A stretch of 64,000 nucleotides of DNA, from NCBI RefSeq assembly GCF_000513135.1, contig NZ_BAUV01000005.1, positions 109,130-173,129 of the forward strand, written 5' to 3'. Position 1 is the first letter of the stretch. Each line of letters opens with the position of its first letter. Of the stretch, positions 44,580 to 53,986 are shown in pieces. A program made the translations under genes and the position numbers. Below the pieces are notes generated by a model. That model was not told where the DNA came from, searched no databases, and worked only from the letters and a program-made list of their open reading frames with translations. The DNA is from Halalkalibacter akibai JCM 9157. Lineage in GTDB: Bacteria > Bacillota > Bacilli > Bacillales > Bacillaceae_D.

Positions 44580-46130
44580 ATGAACGGGAAAACATTAATA
44601 GATGCAATAATGACAGCTGATTCACAAAGCTTACGGTATTGCTATGTAGCTTTAACAAAGACGTCAATGTTGAAGATGATGTCTTCCAATTTACTACAGA
44701 CATCGGAAAAATGGTTAAAAAAAGAAGAAACTGACCGATACGACCTTTACCTGAAAGGGGAAGTAGACAAGGTTACTATGCCAGATGACAAATTAAGAAT
44801 GGAAATTTTACTTGTACTAGCCGAGAAACTTAAGATCAACATGAATTATTGGAACACAACTAAAGGGCTAACTGAGTTTGGTGAGCAAGTGTTGAAGCGG
44901 ACTTTAGTGGAATACAAAAAAATTGATAAGAAATTTGAAGGCACTTCTTTTGATGAGTTAATACAATACCAGCTTGCTAGAATGTTCGAAGTGGTTGATA
45001 AAAAACTTGAAAAAGCATCAGAAGAGCAAAAGGAGAAATTTCTAGAAAATGTTCAATCTTTTATAGACCAATTACCTAAAGATCAGCAAGATAAAATCCG
45101 AGAAGAGCTAGGCATCGAAGATTTCTCTAAGAAAGTGATGAATAAAGTTCTAGCGACAGGTGGAGCGAGTGTTCTTTTTTCTTCAATTGTTAATACAATG
45201 GGCTTTTCTTTCTATATGGGGGCGTCTTCTTTACTAGCAAGCAGCGCTGGCTTATTTGGTATTACGTTACCCTTTGCTGCTTACACAACGATGTCTTCTG
45301 TTATTGCTGTCCTTGCTGCACCACTATTTGTCGCTGGAATGATCGTAGCATCTGGTTTTTATTTGAAATCTCAAAAAAACAAACTAGATAAAATGATGGT
45401 CCCCCTTTCTCTTATGCAATTACTATTAGGGCATTTGTCGAAAGGCGACCAAATAAAACCGTCATATGACCCAATTCAACGAGCTTGGACAGAAACTTAC
45501 CAGACTTATATTAGTTATACACATCTCAATCATCAGTTTACAACAGAACTGACCAATGTACAGATAAATCTCACAGTGCAAAAAGAGGAACGGAGAAAAC
45601 TGATAACGGAGATAGCTTTGTTACAGCAGGAAGTGAATCGGTCAGTTACTGAGATAGCTGAATATCTCAAATACAATGAGATTCAAACTACGAGTACTGA
45701 TCCTGAATTAATTCGTGCTTTAACAGAATTACGAAAACTAAAAGTCGAAATAAACCAATTATCGAGAAAGGAAGTAGGCGCCACGGGTTTCCTTGCAAAA
45801 ATGAAAGAAAGTTGGGTGAATACTAGCCAACAGATCAGTCTCCAAGATAGGTTTAAAAAACGTAACAATCAAAGTGAAATAGTGGCAGAGAGAATCATAG
45901 CAAGGAAGCTACCTGTTTTTGAGGAAGAACAGGTCAAGATTAACAGGAATAAAGAAAAGATAGAAAAGTTGGAAAGTAAAGTAAAAGAAATTACCGAAGC
46001 TATTAATAAACTAGACAAACAAAGCAAACAGATAAAAGAGAAACAGCAAATGAATCAAAACAAAATGATTCAGATAGAGAAAAAGTATTTTGGGATTGAA
46101 AAATTACCTTTGAGGGATGTGATCGAATGA
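44580..46130 (+). CDS. YaaW-like membrane protein with coiled-coil tail
   Basis: 516 residues. The helical N-terminal part (about 35-190) shows a pattern similar to the YaaW/UPF0174 family (helical ILLVLAEKLKI, a later Q-L-A-R-M-F-E-V-V-D-K-K helix). Two hydrophobic segments follow: about 198-235 (GGASVLFSSIVNTMGFSFYM...) and 238-262 (SSVIAVLAAPLFVAGMIVASG). The last ~230 residues are long coiled coils (KIEKLESKVKEITEAINKL). AAAGGAG precedes the ATG, and its stop overlaps the next start (ATGA). Membrane-anchored scaffold is the likeliest reading. Confidence 0.6.
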   Translation: MNGKTLIDAIMTADSQSLRYCYVALTKTSMLKMMSSNLLQTSEKWLKKEETDRYDLYLKGEVDKVTMPDDKLRMEILLVLAEKLKINMNYWNTTKGLTEFGEQVLKRTLVEYKKIDKKFEGTSFDELIQYQLARMFEVVDKKLEKASEEQKEKFLENVQSFIDQLPKDQQDKIREELGIEDFSKKVMNKVLATGGASVLFSSIVNTMGFSFYMGASSLLASSAGLFGITLPFAAYTTMSSVIAVLAAPLFVAGMIVASGFYLKSQKNKLDKMMVPLSLMQLLLGHLSKGDQIKPSYDPIQRAWTETYQTYISYTHLNHQFTTELTNVQINLTVQKEERRKLITEIALLQQEVNRSVTEIAEYLKYNEIQTTSTDPELIRALTELRKLKVEINQLSRKEVGATGFLAKMKESWVNTSQQISLQDRFKKRNNQSEIVAERIIARKLPVFEEEQVKINRNKEKIEKLESKVKEITEAINKLDKQSKQIKEKQQMNQNKMIQIEKKYFGIEKLPLRDVIE

Positions 46131-47428
46131 GGTATATAAAAAACAACCGCTTCTACCAGTTATGGGAGGAAAAAAAGTATAAAGAAGCATTAGAACAATC
46201 AATTGAAGGCACATCAACAAAAAAAGAGCGAATCTCAGCTTTTTTATTTGGATCAGATAAAGAGCGTAACACAACACTAGTAGTTGGGGGGATTAGTGTT
46301 GGAGATTTTTTATATGATTACATTCGAATTGATCCACATGTCGTTGAGGCAATCGATTTTGCACGGAGCGATCAGATTGACTCGATCTTTGCTTTTTCAG
46401 AGTTTTCAAAAGGGATTGACCCAAATTCAGTTGGAGATATCTCACAAATGCAAGGATATGTGGCGGAGAAAATGTTGGCAATGGAGTTAACTGCAAAAGG
46501 GCACGAGGTTAGTTTTCCGACCGCATCAAACGAACCAGGATGGGACATTCTCGTAGATGGTGAACGATTTCAAGTCAAAAATCTAAGTGATCCGAGCGGG
46601 ATCTATGACCATTTATCCAAGTACCCGGATATTCCTGTGTATATAAACGCTGATTTAGCTCATCATTTTGAAGGGAATTCAAGTGTCTACATTGCAGAAA
46701 ATATCCATCATCAGGAAATTGTTCAATTGACAAAAGAACATATGATTCTAGGACAAGAACTACAGGACTTCGAGATCCCACTTATTACGGCACTTGTAAG
46801 TACAGTTGTGAATGTAAAAGGTCTTGTTAAAAAAGAGAGTGATATTAAGCATACCATTTCAAATATCGTAACAGATACGGTAACACGATCAGTCGGAGGC
46901 TATGTAGGACAATACTCTGGTGCGATTGCGGGTGGTTTATTATTTGGACCAGCAGGCGTAATTGTCATGAGTGGAGCTGGTGCTTTTGTTGGTGTAGCTC
47001 AAGGCGGTAAGGTCGCAGGACTAATCAAAAATATGGCAGCAAAGGAAGAAGTCATCCGATTCAGGAAAGATCTAAATCAACTAATTGACGAAGTAATCAC
47101 AGAAATTCCTGCAAAACTGGAGAGAAGAAATCAGCAATGGTTAACAACTAAACAGCAACTTCTCCTAACAAATGCACCAGGAGAACTAGTTGGTAACTTT
47201 GAAGCAATATATCAAGATGAACAAGCGTACCTGAAAAATAAGCGAAGCGAGTTATCCACATTAAAAGCAGGTATCGAAAACATGGCGCATCAAGAAGCTT
47301 ACTGTGAAACACTTGCGCAAATTTCGAATACAGGAATTCATCCTTCCAAATACCAGAAAGCTTTGAGAAAGGTGAATGAGTCTTTAGAGGCTCTTGTTAA
47401 GAAGTTGAAGAAGATGGGGTTGGGGTGA
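46127..47428 (+). CDS. PD-(D/E)XK nuclease-like protein with a glycine zipper
   Basis: 433 residues, translationally coupled (ATGA) to the previous gene. Residues 110-152 carry a restriction-endonuclease-like core: Glu114 in GYVAEKMLAMEL, Asp140 in PGWDILVDG, and Gln149-x-Lys151 in FQVKN, in the right order and spacing for E-x(n)-D-x(n)-QxK. A hydrophobic Gly-rich block follows (about 260-305: GGYVGQYSGAIAGGLLFGPAG), then a coiled coil to the end. So a nuclease domain is linked to a membrane-active segment. Target (phage DNA or RNA) is unknown. Confidence 0.7.
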   Translation: MRYIKNNRFYQLWEEKKYKEALEQSIEGTSTKKERISAFLFGSDKERNTTLVVGGISVGDFLYDYIRIDPHVVEAIDFARSDQIDSIFAFSEFSKGIDPNSVGDISQMQGYVAEKMLAMELTAKGHEVSFPTASNEPGWDILVDGERFQVKNLSDPSGIYDHLSKYPDIPVYINADLAHHFEGNSSVYIAENIHHQEIVQLTKEHMILGQELQDFEIPLITALVSTVVNVKGLVKKESDIKHTISNIVTDTVTRSVGGYVGQYSGAIAGGLLFGPAGVIVMSGAGAFVGVAQGGKVAGLIKNMAAKEEVIRFRKDLNQLIDEVITEIPAKLERRNQQWLTTKQQLLLTNAPGELVGNFEAIYQDEQAYLKNKRSELSTLKAGIENMAHQEAYCETLAQISNTGIHPSKYQKALRKVNESLEALVKKLKKMGLG

Positions 47429-47484
47429 ACCGGTAAATATCATTCCAAGCTGTGGTAGTTGAAATAAAAAGAAGAAGGTGAATT

Positions 47485-48918
47485 ATGAACTTAACAACAT
47501 TTGACAGACCTATCATCATCCTCCCGTCTTTAAATGAAAAGAAGGATAGATCATCGTCTATTTCCAACCAACTTTTTTACTCTTACCAATCACATTGCTC
47601 TGTTTTTAAAAAATGTGGAGGAGACACGGATATAGTTTTAGAGCCGAATTATAAGTTTGAATCTCTTAATGACATAGTCGAACAATATGAACGTGAGGGG
47701 CATGTTATTCCAGAAACAAGTATTATCCATTTATCTGATTTTCATAATATACATTTCTCTGATCTAAGTCATGTATCTCAATCCATAAAAAAGAACCTTG
47801 ATCATTTACAAAGTATTAACGCCAGCAGTCCATTTGAACTTTCCTACTATCAAGATCAAACTCTTACCAATCATGTGGATTCACTAGATCAAAAGCTAAA
47901 AAACGTGAGCAGACATCAATATAGTGAAATCCCTATCTTTGAGTATTGGAACAAGGATATTTCTTTAAACAATGAGCATATTGAGCAAATGATGAAAAAT
48001 CCTAAATGGATCATTCAATTAGTTGTTTTCTTTTCTTCTCTCACAAAAAATAAGATGACGGTTTCCATAGAAGATCTAAATTTTGATTCTTTTCTTTACA
48101 ATCAGAATGGAACAATAGCCGCTTTTATCAGTTATGATCTAGTAAATATTCGGCCTAATTTTTCTCTCACCAAGATCACAGAAACAAATTTACGTGCTTT
48201 TTCGAAGTTGTTATGGACTTTCTATGATTACAGTTCGAATGTCGAAACAGATAACTCTCTTTTTACGAATCATAATAGTTTGCTAAACAAACTACTTCTA
48301 CGCATTAAATCTGAGACTGAGATTGAATTTTATGATTTTCAAGAGATTGCAAGTTTTCTAAAAGGTGAAGAGGTAAGTGGGAAACCCGCAAGATTTGGGG
48401 TTTTTCTTGATGTCGCGAATATATATACAGGGTTGCAAACAATGAAGATTGATTTTCATTCACTATTTCTTTCTGTGTTTGGACTAGAGGCAAAAGGCAG
48501 AATAAAAGAGGAGAATAAGCACGCAGTTTTGTTTTTACCTGTTTATGAGGATGAAAGAAAAACAATCAAAGTTCAAGGGCAGCAACAGGAGCTGAGAGAA
48601 ACACTGGAGTTGGAATTTTCTTTTAAAGTACATGAAACAATCAATGGAACACCGAAAGCAAAGAGTATTATCAATGGAGAAGAAATAGATGTAGATGACA
48701 AAATGTTAATTAAAAAAATGGAGGAACGTCTTGATTATTTAGATCACATCCTGCTTTTGTCCGGAGATGCGCATTTTGTTGATGTTCTAAAGAAATACGA
48801 GCAAGAAGGTAAAAAAGTTTCAGTTATTTCAATCCATGAAGATGACACCTCAAACAAAATACAGACAGAATTTAATCATAAATTTATCCATGAATATGCA
48901 GAGTGTATTAGCATTTAA
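47485..48918 (+). CDS. NYN-domain ribonuclease with an N-terminal kinase-like region
   Basis: 477 residues. The C-terminal third (about 308-470) is a NYN/LabA-type PIN-like domain: RFGVFLDVANIYTG (first Asp), DVDDKMLIKKM (second Asp), HILLLSGDAHFVDVLKKYEQEGKKV (SGD and third Asp). NYN domains are metal-dependent RNases. Residues about 175-260 resemble a degenerate protein-kinase C-lobe: VSIEDLNFDSFLYNQNG at the HRDLKPEN position, FISYDL at the DFG position, and a later acidic helix TETNLRAFSKLLW. The catalytic Asp is not preserved in its motif, so this would be a pseudokinase. AAGAAGGTG precedes the ATG. Confidence 0.75.
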   Translation: MNLTTFDRPIIILPSLNEKKDRSSSISNQLFYSYQSHCSVFKKCGGDTDIVLEPNYKFESLNDIVEQYEREGHVIPETSIIHLSDFHNIHFSDLSHVSQSIKKNLDHLQSINASSPFELSYYQDQTLTNHVDSLDQKLKNVSRHQYSEIPIFEYWNKDISLNNEHIEQMMKNPKWIIQLVVFFSSLTKNKMTVSIEDLNFDSFLYNQNGTIAAFISYDLVNIRPNFSLTKITETNLRAFSKLLWTFYDYSSNVETDNSLFTNHNSLLNKLLLRIKSETEIEFYDFQEIASFLKGEEVSGKPARFGVFLDVANIYTGLQTMKIDFHSLFLSVFGLEAKGRIKEENKHAVLFLPVYEDERKTIKVQGQQQELRETLELEFSFKVHETINGTPKAKSIINGEEIDVDDKMLIKKMEERLDYLDHILLLSGDAHFVDVLKKYEQEGKKVSVISIHEDDTSNKIQTEFNHKFIHEYAECISI

Positions 48919-48934
48919 GGAAGGACGTTAAAAA

Positions 48935-50833
48935 GTGGACTTTATTCAATCAATCATTCTTAACCCAGTTATACTAATAACCATTCTTTTATTGTGTACC
49001 ATTGGAAGTGTGGCTGTGATTCAAAACATAAAAATCTATGAATTTATTAAAAAGCAAAACAAGGATATGACACTAGACCCAAGTAGTAATGAGCTTGTAA
49101 GAGAAATTGAAAGCAAGTATCTCATGAAAAGCAAACAAACGGATAACAAAATTAATATTCAATCATTTATCGAAGAATTTATGGCTGAATATAAAATACC
49201 TAAGACGAAGATAAATGTTGTTCAAAAGTTGAAATTAATTCAAATGACCATCTCGCTTTCCATTTTAGTTGGGGTATTAGGAACATTCATTGGCTTAGTT
49301 ATTGCGTTAAGCGGAATTAACTCAGAGCAAATGGGAGAATCAATCACGAATGTATTGGATGGTGTGCATACAGCGTTTTATACGAGTATTGCTGGTATTC
49401 TCGGATCAATCGTGATTAATATTTGGACAAAAACGAAGAATTCAGAGCAACAATTGATTCAACTTATGTTAAAAATTGAAAATGATCTAAGCTTAAAAGA
49501 GAGTCGTACCCTTGATCACAAGTTAGTTGATGCAATGGGAGAGGTTAAAGTAGCTATTCAAGAAATGAATCAATCATTTGTGGATATTCAAGATTTCTCA
49601 GAGAGTTTTGAAAAGGCAACAAAGAATATGAATGAGTTTAATGTTGTATTTTCTGAAAATACGCAAAGACTGGAAAAAGTCTTTGTGAATATGGATCAAT
49701 TCACAGAGAGTTACAACAACCATATGGAACAGTTAAATACAAATTTTTCACAAGTGTTAACATTCTTTAAAAAACAAGATGAAATTCAGACATACTCTGT
49801 TGACCTGATGCAGCAAACGTCTAAACAAATGGCTCAATATATGCATGATCAAACAGCCATTCAAGTAGAAAGTCAGCTAGCCATTGTTAGTGCGAGTCAG
49901 TCAATCACGCATGTTGGTAAAGACATTGAAGAATACTTTACCGTGCATTCGGAGAAACAACTGGATGCCTTTGAAGAAATGTCTAGCTTTTTTATTGATA
50001 GTTTAAAGCATCAAGAAAACTTACTAAACTCACAAAGAATGCTAGAAGAGAAAAACACAAGTTTAATCACAAATGTTGAACAGGCTACGGTTACGATGAA
50101 GGAAATTCTTGAAAATAGTTCGTTTGAACATTTAGGGACACTAACGGAAACATTCACAGAAAATGTACAAAACATGCATCACCAAATAAAAGATATGGTC
50201 CACTACTTCCAAAGTGTAGATACATTACAGAAACAGTATCAAGATTTTTATCTTCAAATCGTCCAGCACATTGAAGGACAAACAACAGCCCAGAAACAAC
50301 AGCATGGTGAATTTAGTGAATACCTCTCTCAAATGCTTATGCAAAATCAAGAAGTGCAAGGATCATTTACAGAGACGGTCGATTTGTTTAAATCATTTGA
50401 CCGGAACAATACGGATGTCGTACATGAAGTGAAGAAATTAATAGAGCACACAGAGAACATTGTCACGGACGGAACAGAATTATTTAAAAAACAATCGGAA
50501 GAATTACAGCAATCATTAAAACAATTCTCTGATTTATCTAATAAGGAATTAAAACGCCTTCTTGAAAAACTTGATGATAATCTAGGAGAAGGTGTAAAAG
50601 ACAGTATTAAACAATTTAAGACTTATGTAGATGTTACGAATCGAATTATTAAAGAACAGATGTCAACCATGATTAATCTATATGATTCCCATCTAGGGGC
50701 AAATGATATCTCCATTAGGTCATTAGATAAAACGATCTTAGAGTTAGACGGGAGTATCAAAAAGCTAAATACTCAATTGAGCAGCAAAGTTGAAAAAACA
50801 GTACAGGATGAGATGTATGAATCAAAAGTATAG
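48935..50833 (+). CDS. ZorA-like MotA/TolQ/ExbB-family protein with long tail
   Basis: 632 residues. TM1 about 9-30; TM2 about 105-127 with SLSILVGVLGTFIGLVIALSG; TM3 about 148-165 with LDGVHTAFYTSIAGILGSI. The last two segments are the signature of the MotA/ExbB/TolQ ion-channel family. After residue 170 comes a ~460-residue coiled coil, as in ZorA, whose tail projects into the cytoplasm and is essential for Zorya defence. GTG start after AAGGAAGGA, 16 bases behind the NYN gene; its end overlaps the ZorB-like gene. Confidence 0.8.
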   Translation: MDFIQSIILNPVILITILLLCTIGSVAVIQNIKIYEFIKKQNKDMTLDPSSNELVREIESKYLMKSKQTDNKINIQSFIEEFMAEYKIPKTKINVVQKLKLIQMTISLSILVGVLGTFIGLVIALSGINSEQMGESITNVLDGVHTAFYTSIAGILGSIVINIWTKTKNSEQQLIQLMLKIENDLSLKESRTLDHKLVDAMGEVKVAIQEMNQSFVDIQDFSESFEKATKNMNEFNVVFSENTQRLEKVFVNMDQFTESYNNHMEQLNTNFSQVLTFFKKQDEIQTYSVDLMQQTSKQMAQYMHDQTAIQVESQLAIVSASQSITHVGKDIEEYFTVHSEKQLDAFEEMSSFFIDSLKHQENLLNSQRMLEEKNTSLITNVEQATVTMKEILENSSFEHLGTLTETFTENVQNMHHQIKDMVHYFQSVDTLQKQYQDFYLQIVQHIEGQTTAQKQQHGEFSEYLSQMLMQNQEVQGSFTETVDLFKSFDRNNTDVVHEVKKLIEHTENIVTDGTELFKKQSEELQQSLKQFSDLSNKELKRLLEKLDDNLGEGVKDSIKQFKTYVDVTNRIIKEQMSTMINLYDSHLGANDISIRSLDKTILELDGSIKKLNTQLSSKVEKTVQDEMYESKV

Positions 50834-51536
50834 ACGCCTTTTAAATAACGGTTCAGATGATAATGACTTTTGGCCTTCCTTTACAGACGTTCTCTCAACA
50901 ATTTTACTCGTAGTGTTGCTGTTTCTTATTGCGATAATTTTAAATCGAGAGGATGTACTTGCCGAAAAGGAAAAAACAATTGATGCACAAGAAGAAGTGA
51001 TTAATTACTTTATTGGAATTCACGCTGATATTATTGAAGACCTCGAGAAAGAATTTGCTGAAACAGATTTAAAGATTGAAATTGACAAAGAAACGGGAGC
51101 GATTAAGTTCCAAAATGACTTGTTATTTGAAACAGGAAAAGATCGGATCCGCCAAGTGTTTAAGGATGATCTAGAAGTATTTATTCCAGCATATTTTTCA
51201 GTCTTGTACGGGCAATATGGTGAGCATATTGCTGAGATCGTTGTAGAAGGCCATACAGATGATGTTGGTTCTTTTATGAATAATTTAGAGCTATCTCAAC
51301 GACGAGCTTTTAGCGTTGTACAATATATTCTAAGTGATGAATTCGGTGATTATCCACATAAAGACCTCGTTAAAAACAATATTACCGCAAATGGACGGTC
51401 AAAAAGTCAGTTGAGGTATTTGGAAGATGGAAAAACAGTTGATAGGGAAAACTCAAGAAGGGTCGAGTTTAAATTCCGCTTGAAAAACGCTGAGAATATT
51501 GAAGAGGTTATAAGAGATTTAAAAGAAACAAATTGA
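50817..51536 (+). CDS. ZorB-like MotB/OmpA-family protein
   Basis: 239 residues. ATG 50817 is favoured (ACAGG nine bases before; overlaps the ZorA-like end by 17 bases); TTG 50790 or ATG 50808 are alternatives. One helix, about 19-43, begins WPSFTDVLSTILLVVLLFL with Asp24 in the place of the ion-binding Asp of MotB/ZorB. A periplasm-facing OmpA domain (about 110-230) has EGHTDDVGSF and NNLELSQRRAFSVVQYI, the peptidoglycan-binding signature. With the previous gene it should form an ion-driven 5:2 motor. Type-I, -II or -III effectors of known Zorya are not beside it. Confidence 0.82.
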   Translation: MNQKYRRLLNNGSDDNDFWPSFTDVLSTILLVVLLFLIAIILNREDVLAEKEKTIDAQEEVINYFIGIHADIIEDLEKEFAETDLKIEIDKETGAIKFQNDLLFETGKDRIRQVFKDDLEVFIPAYFSVLYGQYGEHIAEIVVEGHTDDVGSFMNNLELSQRRAFSVVQYILSDEFGDYPHKDLVKNNITANGRSKSQLRYLEDGKTVDRENSRRVEFKFRLKNAENIEEVIRDLKETN

Positions 51537-51551
51537 TGTTGCAGGAGTAAG

Positions 51552-51600
51552 AAAGAAAGAAGCCATGGGGCAGTTCAGACAGTCCCATGGCTTCTGATTA
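51552..51600 (+). terminator. terminator after the ZorAB-like operon
   Basis: GAAGCCATGGG / CCCATGGCTTC perfect 11-bp stem with a 14-base loop, followed by TGATTATTTTC. Separates the motor operon from the NERD helicase. Confidence 0.75.
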
Positions 51601-51627
51601 TTTTCTGCAAAAATTAACATTTTTTAG

Positions 51628-51633
51628 TATAAT
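51628..51633 (+). promoter_or_regulatory. -10 box of the NERD-helicase gene
   Basis: TATAAT in TTTTTTAGTATAATAG, 32 bases before the ATG; the upstream -35 is poor (CTGCAA). The same phrase AGTATAATAG occurs before the gene at 40389. Confidence 0.5.
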
Positions 51634-51665
51634 AGTCATAAAGTAGTGATGAAACAGGTGATCAT

Positions 51666-53591
51666 ATGGCTACAACTGTACCAGAGTCAATTCGGACTAG
51701 TGCTACAGCAGGAGAGCGTATTTTATTTCGAACATTAAAAAACTATTTACCAGATGACTACATCGTTTACTATGAACCTGAAATACAAGGGTTTCGACCA
51801 GATTTTGTTGTGATCGGACCAGATTTAGGTTTGATTGTGTTAGAGGTTAAAGATTATACAAGAAATACCTTATATCAATTAAATAAGGACGAATGGACTA
51901 TTAGAGATACCTCTGGTGATCAACATACAGTGAAAAGTCCTCTGAAACAAGCTAGAGATTATGCATTTAAAATAGCTGATGTATTGAAAAAAGATAAGAG
52001 TCTAATACAAACCGAGGGAAAATATCAATTCCAATTAAAATTTCCTTATGGGTATGGCGTTGTATTCACTAGATTGCATCAAAGGCAAGTCATTGAAGAT
52101 GGTCTTTATACGGTCATTGAACCAGAGTCGATGTTAACAAGAGAACAAATGGACCCTGATCATGAAGACTTTTCAGAAGAAATTTTTGTTGAAAAACTAA
52201 TAAACATGTTCAAAGTCCCTTTCAGACTTAGAGAATCTCTTACTTATGAAGATATCAATACCATTCGCTATTACTTATTCCCTGAAGTGAGGATAGGTGC
52301 CGAGTTTAAAGAGACCGTTCCTTACCAAGATCAATTGCTTTTATCGCTTCATGATATTAAAACAATGGACTTACATCAAGAGAATTTAGCAAAACAAATT
52401 GGTGATAAGAACCGATTGATTAGAGGCGTTGCTGGAAGCGGGAAGACGTTAATTCTAGCAAGCCGTGCAAAAATGCTGGCAAAGGACCACCCTGATTGGA
52501 AGATCTTAATACTTTGTTACAACATTTCTCTTTCTCAAAACATTGCTCAAATTGTCCAAGCGATGTCGTCAGAACCTGAGAATCTATTCGATTTCCATTT
52601 TGGAGAAAACGGTTTAGAAACAGATGTGTCTGTACCTGAAAACATTATCGTACGCAACTTTCATCAATGGTTGAAACTAGATTTAAAAACAAGTGAAAAA
52701 CGGATGGATCAATTTATTGAACTGCTAGAAAAAGGACAAGCGATCGCCCCTAAATATGATGCTATTTTGATTGATGAGGGCCAAGACTTTGAACCAAACT
52801 GGCTACAGCTTGTCAGTCATTGTTTAAATCCAGAGACACGATCTTTGCTTTTAGTTGAGGACCGAGCTCAATCGATTTATTCAAAAAAGAGAAGCTATGT
52901 ACAGAATACAGGTCTTGATTTTCGTGGGCGTTCAAAAATTCTAAATATCAATTACCGTAATACATCACAAATAGTATCCTTTGCCTGGGAGTTCTTTCAA
53001 AAGCATTCGGCCTTGCAAAATAAAGTCGTCCAAGGTGAAACGGAAGGCGTCGAAATCATCTCACCGAAAAGTACAAAACGAAAGGGTCCGAATGCAGCGA
53101 TTCTTAAGGTCGATCAATTCGCAAAAGAAATGCGCATCATATCAAAACAAATTCAGCAACTACATGAACGGAAAAATGTCCCTTACTCCGAAATATTGAT
53201 TCTATACCGCGTAAAAAGAACTCATAAAGAAGACATCATCGGAACGATTCAAAGAGCTCTTGATAAAGAATCGATTCCATTTAACTGGATTACAGAAAAC
53301 GAAGCAAGCAAAAGAAACTTCAATAGCGAAAAAGAAACAGTCAAAATAAGCACAATCGACAGTAGCAAAGGACTCGACTTTCAAGCCGTATTCATCGTCA
53401 AAGCGGATATGATGCCTTTTCCATTAGAGCAGGACAAGGAACGAGAAGTGTCTCTCATGTATATTGCGATGACGAGAGCAAAGGAATACTTATGTGTTTC
53501 ATATTCTGGTAAATCAGAGTTTACCGAGTACTTTGACAAGTGGAAAGAGGAAGAAAACAAGGTGAAGGAAGTTAAGAAGTTAGAGGGCTAA
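51666..53591 (+). CDS. NERD nuclease-related domain fused to UvrD-like helicase
   Basis: 641 residues. N-terminal NERD domain (about 10-60) with PDFVVIGPDLGLIVLEVKDY, the D...ExK metal site of this restriction-like fold. The superfamily I helicase core follows: Walker A RGVAGSGKTLI (about 256), motif II LIDEGQDF (about 369), NYRNTSQIV (motif IV area), TIDSSKGLDFQAVF (motif V) and YIAMTRAKEYL (motif VI). NERD-helicases are frequent in defence islands and probably cleave or unwind foreign DNA. AGGTGAT precedes the ATG. Confidence 0.9.
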   Translation: MATTVPESIRTSATAGERILFRTLKNYLPDDYIVYYEPEIQGFRPDFVVIGPDLGLIVLEVKDYTRNTLYQLNKDEWTIRDTSGDQHTVKSPLKQARDYAFKIADVLKKDKSLIQTEGKYQFQLKFPYGYGVVFTRLHQRQVIEDGLYTVIEPESMLTREQMDPDHEDFSEEIFVEKLINMFKVPFRLRESLTYEDINTIRYYLFPEVRIGAEFKETVPYQDQLLLSLHDIKTMDLHQENLAKQIGDKNRLIRGVAGSGKTLILASRAKMLAKDHPDWKILILCYNISLSQNIAQIVQAMSSEPENLFDFHFGENGLETDVSVPENIIVRNFHQWLKLDLKTSEKRMDQFIELLEKGQAIAPKYDAILIDEGQDFEPNWLQLVSHCLNPETRSLLLVEDRAQSIYSKKRSYVQNTGLDFRGRSKILNINYRNTSQIVSFAWEFFQKHSALQNKVVQGETEGVEIISPKSTKRKGPNAAILKVDQFAKEMRIISKQIQQLHERKNVPYSEILILYRVKRTHKEDIIGTIQRALDKESIPFNWITENEASKRNFNSEKETVKISTIDSSKGLDFQAVFIVKADMMPFPLEQDKEREVSLMYIAMTRAKEYLCVSYSGKSEFTEYFDKWKEEENKVKEVKKLEG

Positions 53592-53616
53592 CTAGTAGTC
53601 ATAGAGGTGAGATCTA

Positions 53617-53922
53617 ATGAAAATAGACATAAGCTACCTTCCGAAAAGGGATCAGGACGTATATCAGCAATTAACGGAATTACCTTTAAACGAAAAAAAA
53701 CTCTTATGGATGTTGATTAAAAATTCAAATAAAGATCATACCTCTATGTACCATATGTTGAATAAGGAGATTCGCTCTTTGATAGAGAAAGAGATGATTA
53801 CAAAAAACGATTTATATGTAGACAAGAAAAGGAATCGTTATAGTTTCTTTGTCCTTCAAAGTGCTCCTTATTTGATGAGGTATTTGCGGAATTATATGCT
53901 TAGGGAAAGTGACAAAAACTAG
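53617..53922 (+). CDS. 101-residue protein, possible winged helix
   Basis: Helical, charged protein (KDHTSMYHMLNKEIRSLIEKEMI then KKRNRYSFFVL) with the outline of a winged helix: three helices, then two strands. GAGGTGAGA precedes the ATG. It is 25 bases after the NERD-helicase and probably in its operon. No family recognised. Confidence 0.6.
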   Translation: MKIDISYLPKRDQDVYQQLTELPLNEKKLLWMLIKNSNKDHTSMYHMLNKEIRSLIEKEMITKNDLYVDKKRNRYSFFVLQSAPYLMRYLRNYMLRESDKN

Positions 53923-53986
53923 TATCCCGAAAAGTGGTTGCCTATGCCTCAGCTTCACTCAAACTAAAAGAACGAGAGGTGGAAAG

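Noticed and set aside
48935..51536. Flagellar stator MotAB
   Set aside because: The long cytoplasmic coiled coil, the absence of MotA cytoplasmic-loop charges I could identify and the nuclease neighbours fit ZorAB better than a stator, although only a profile search can settle it.
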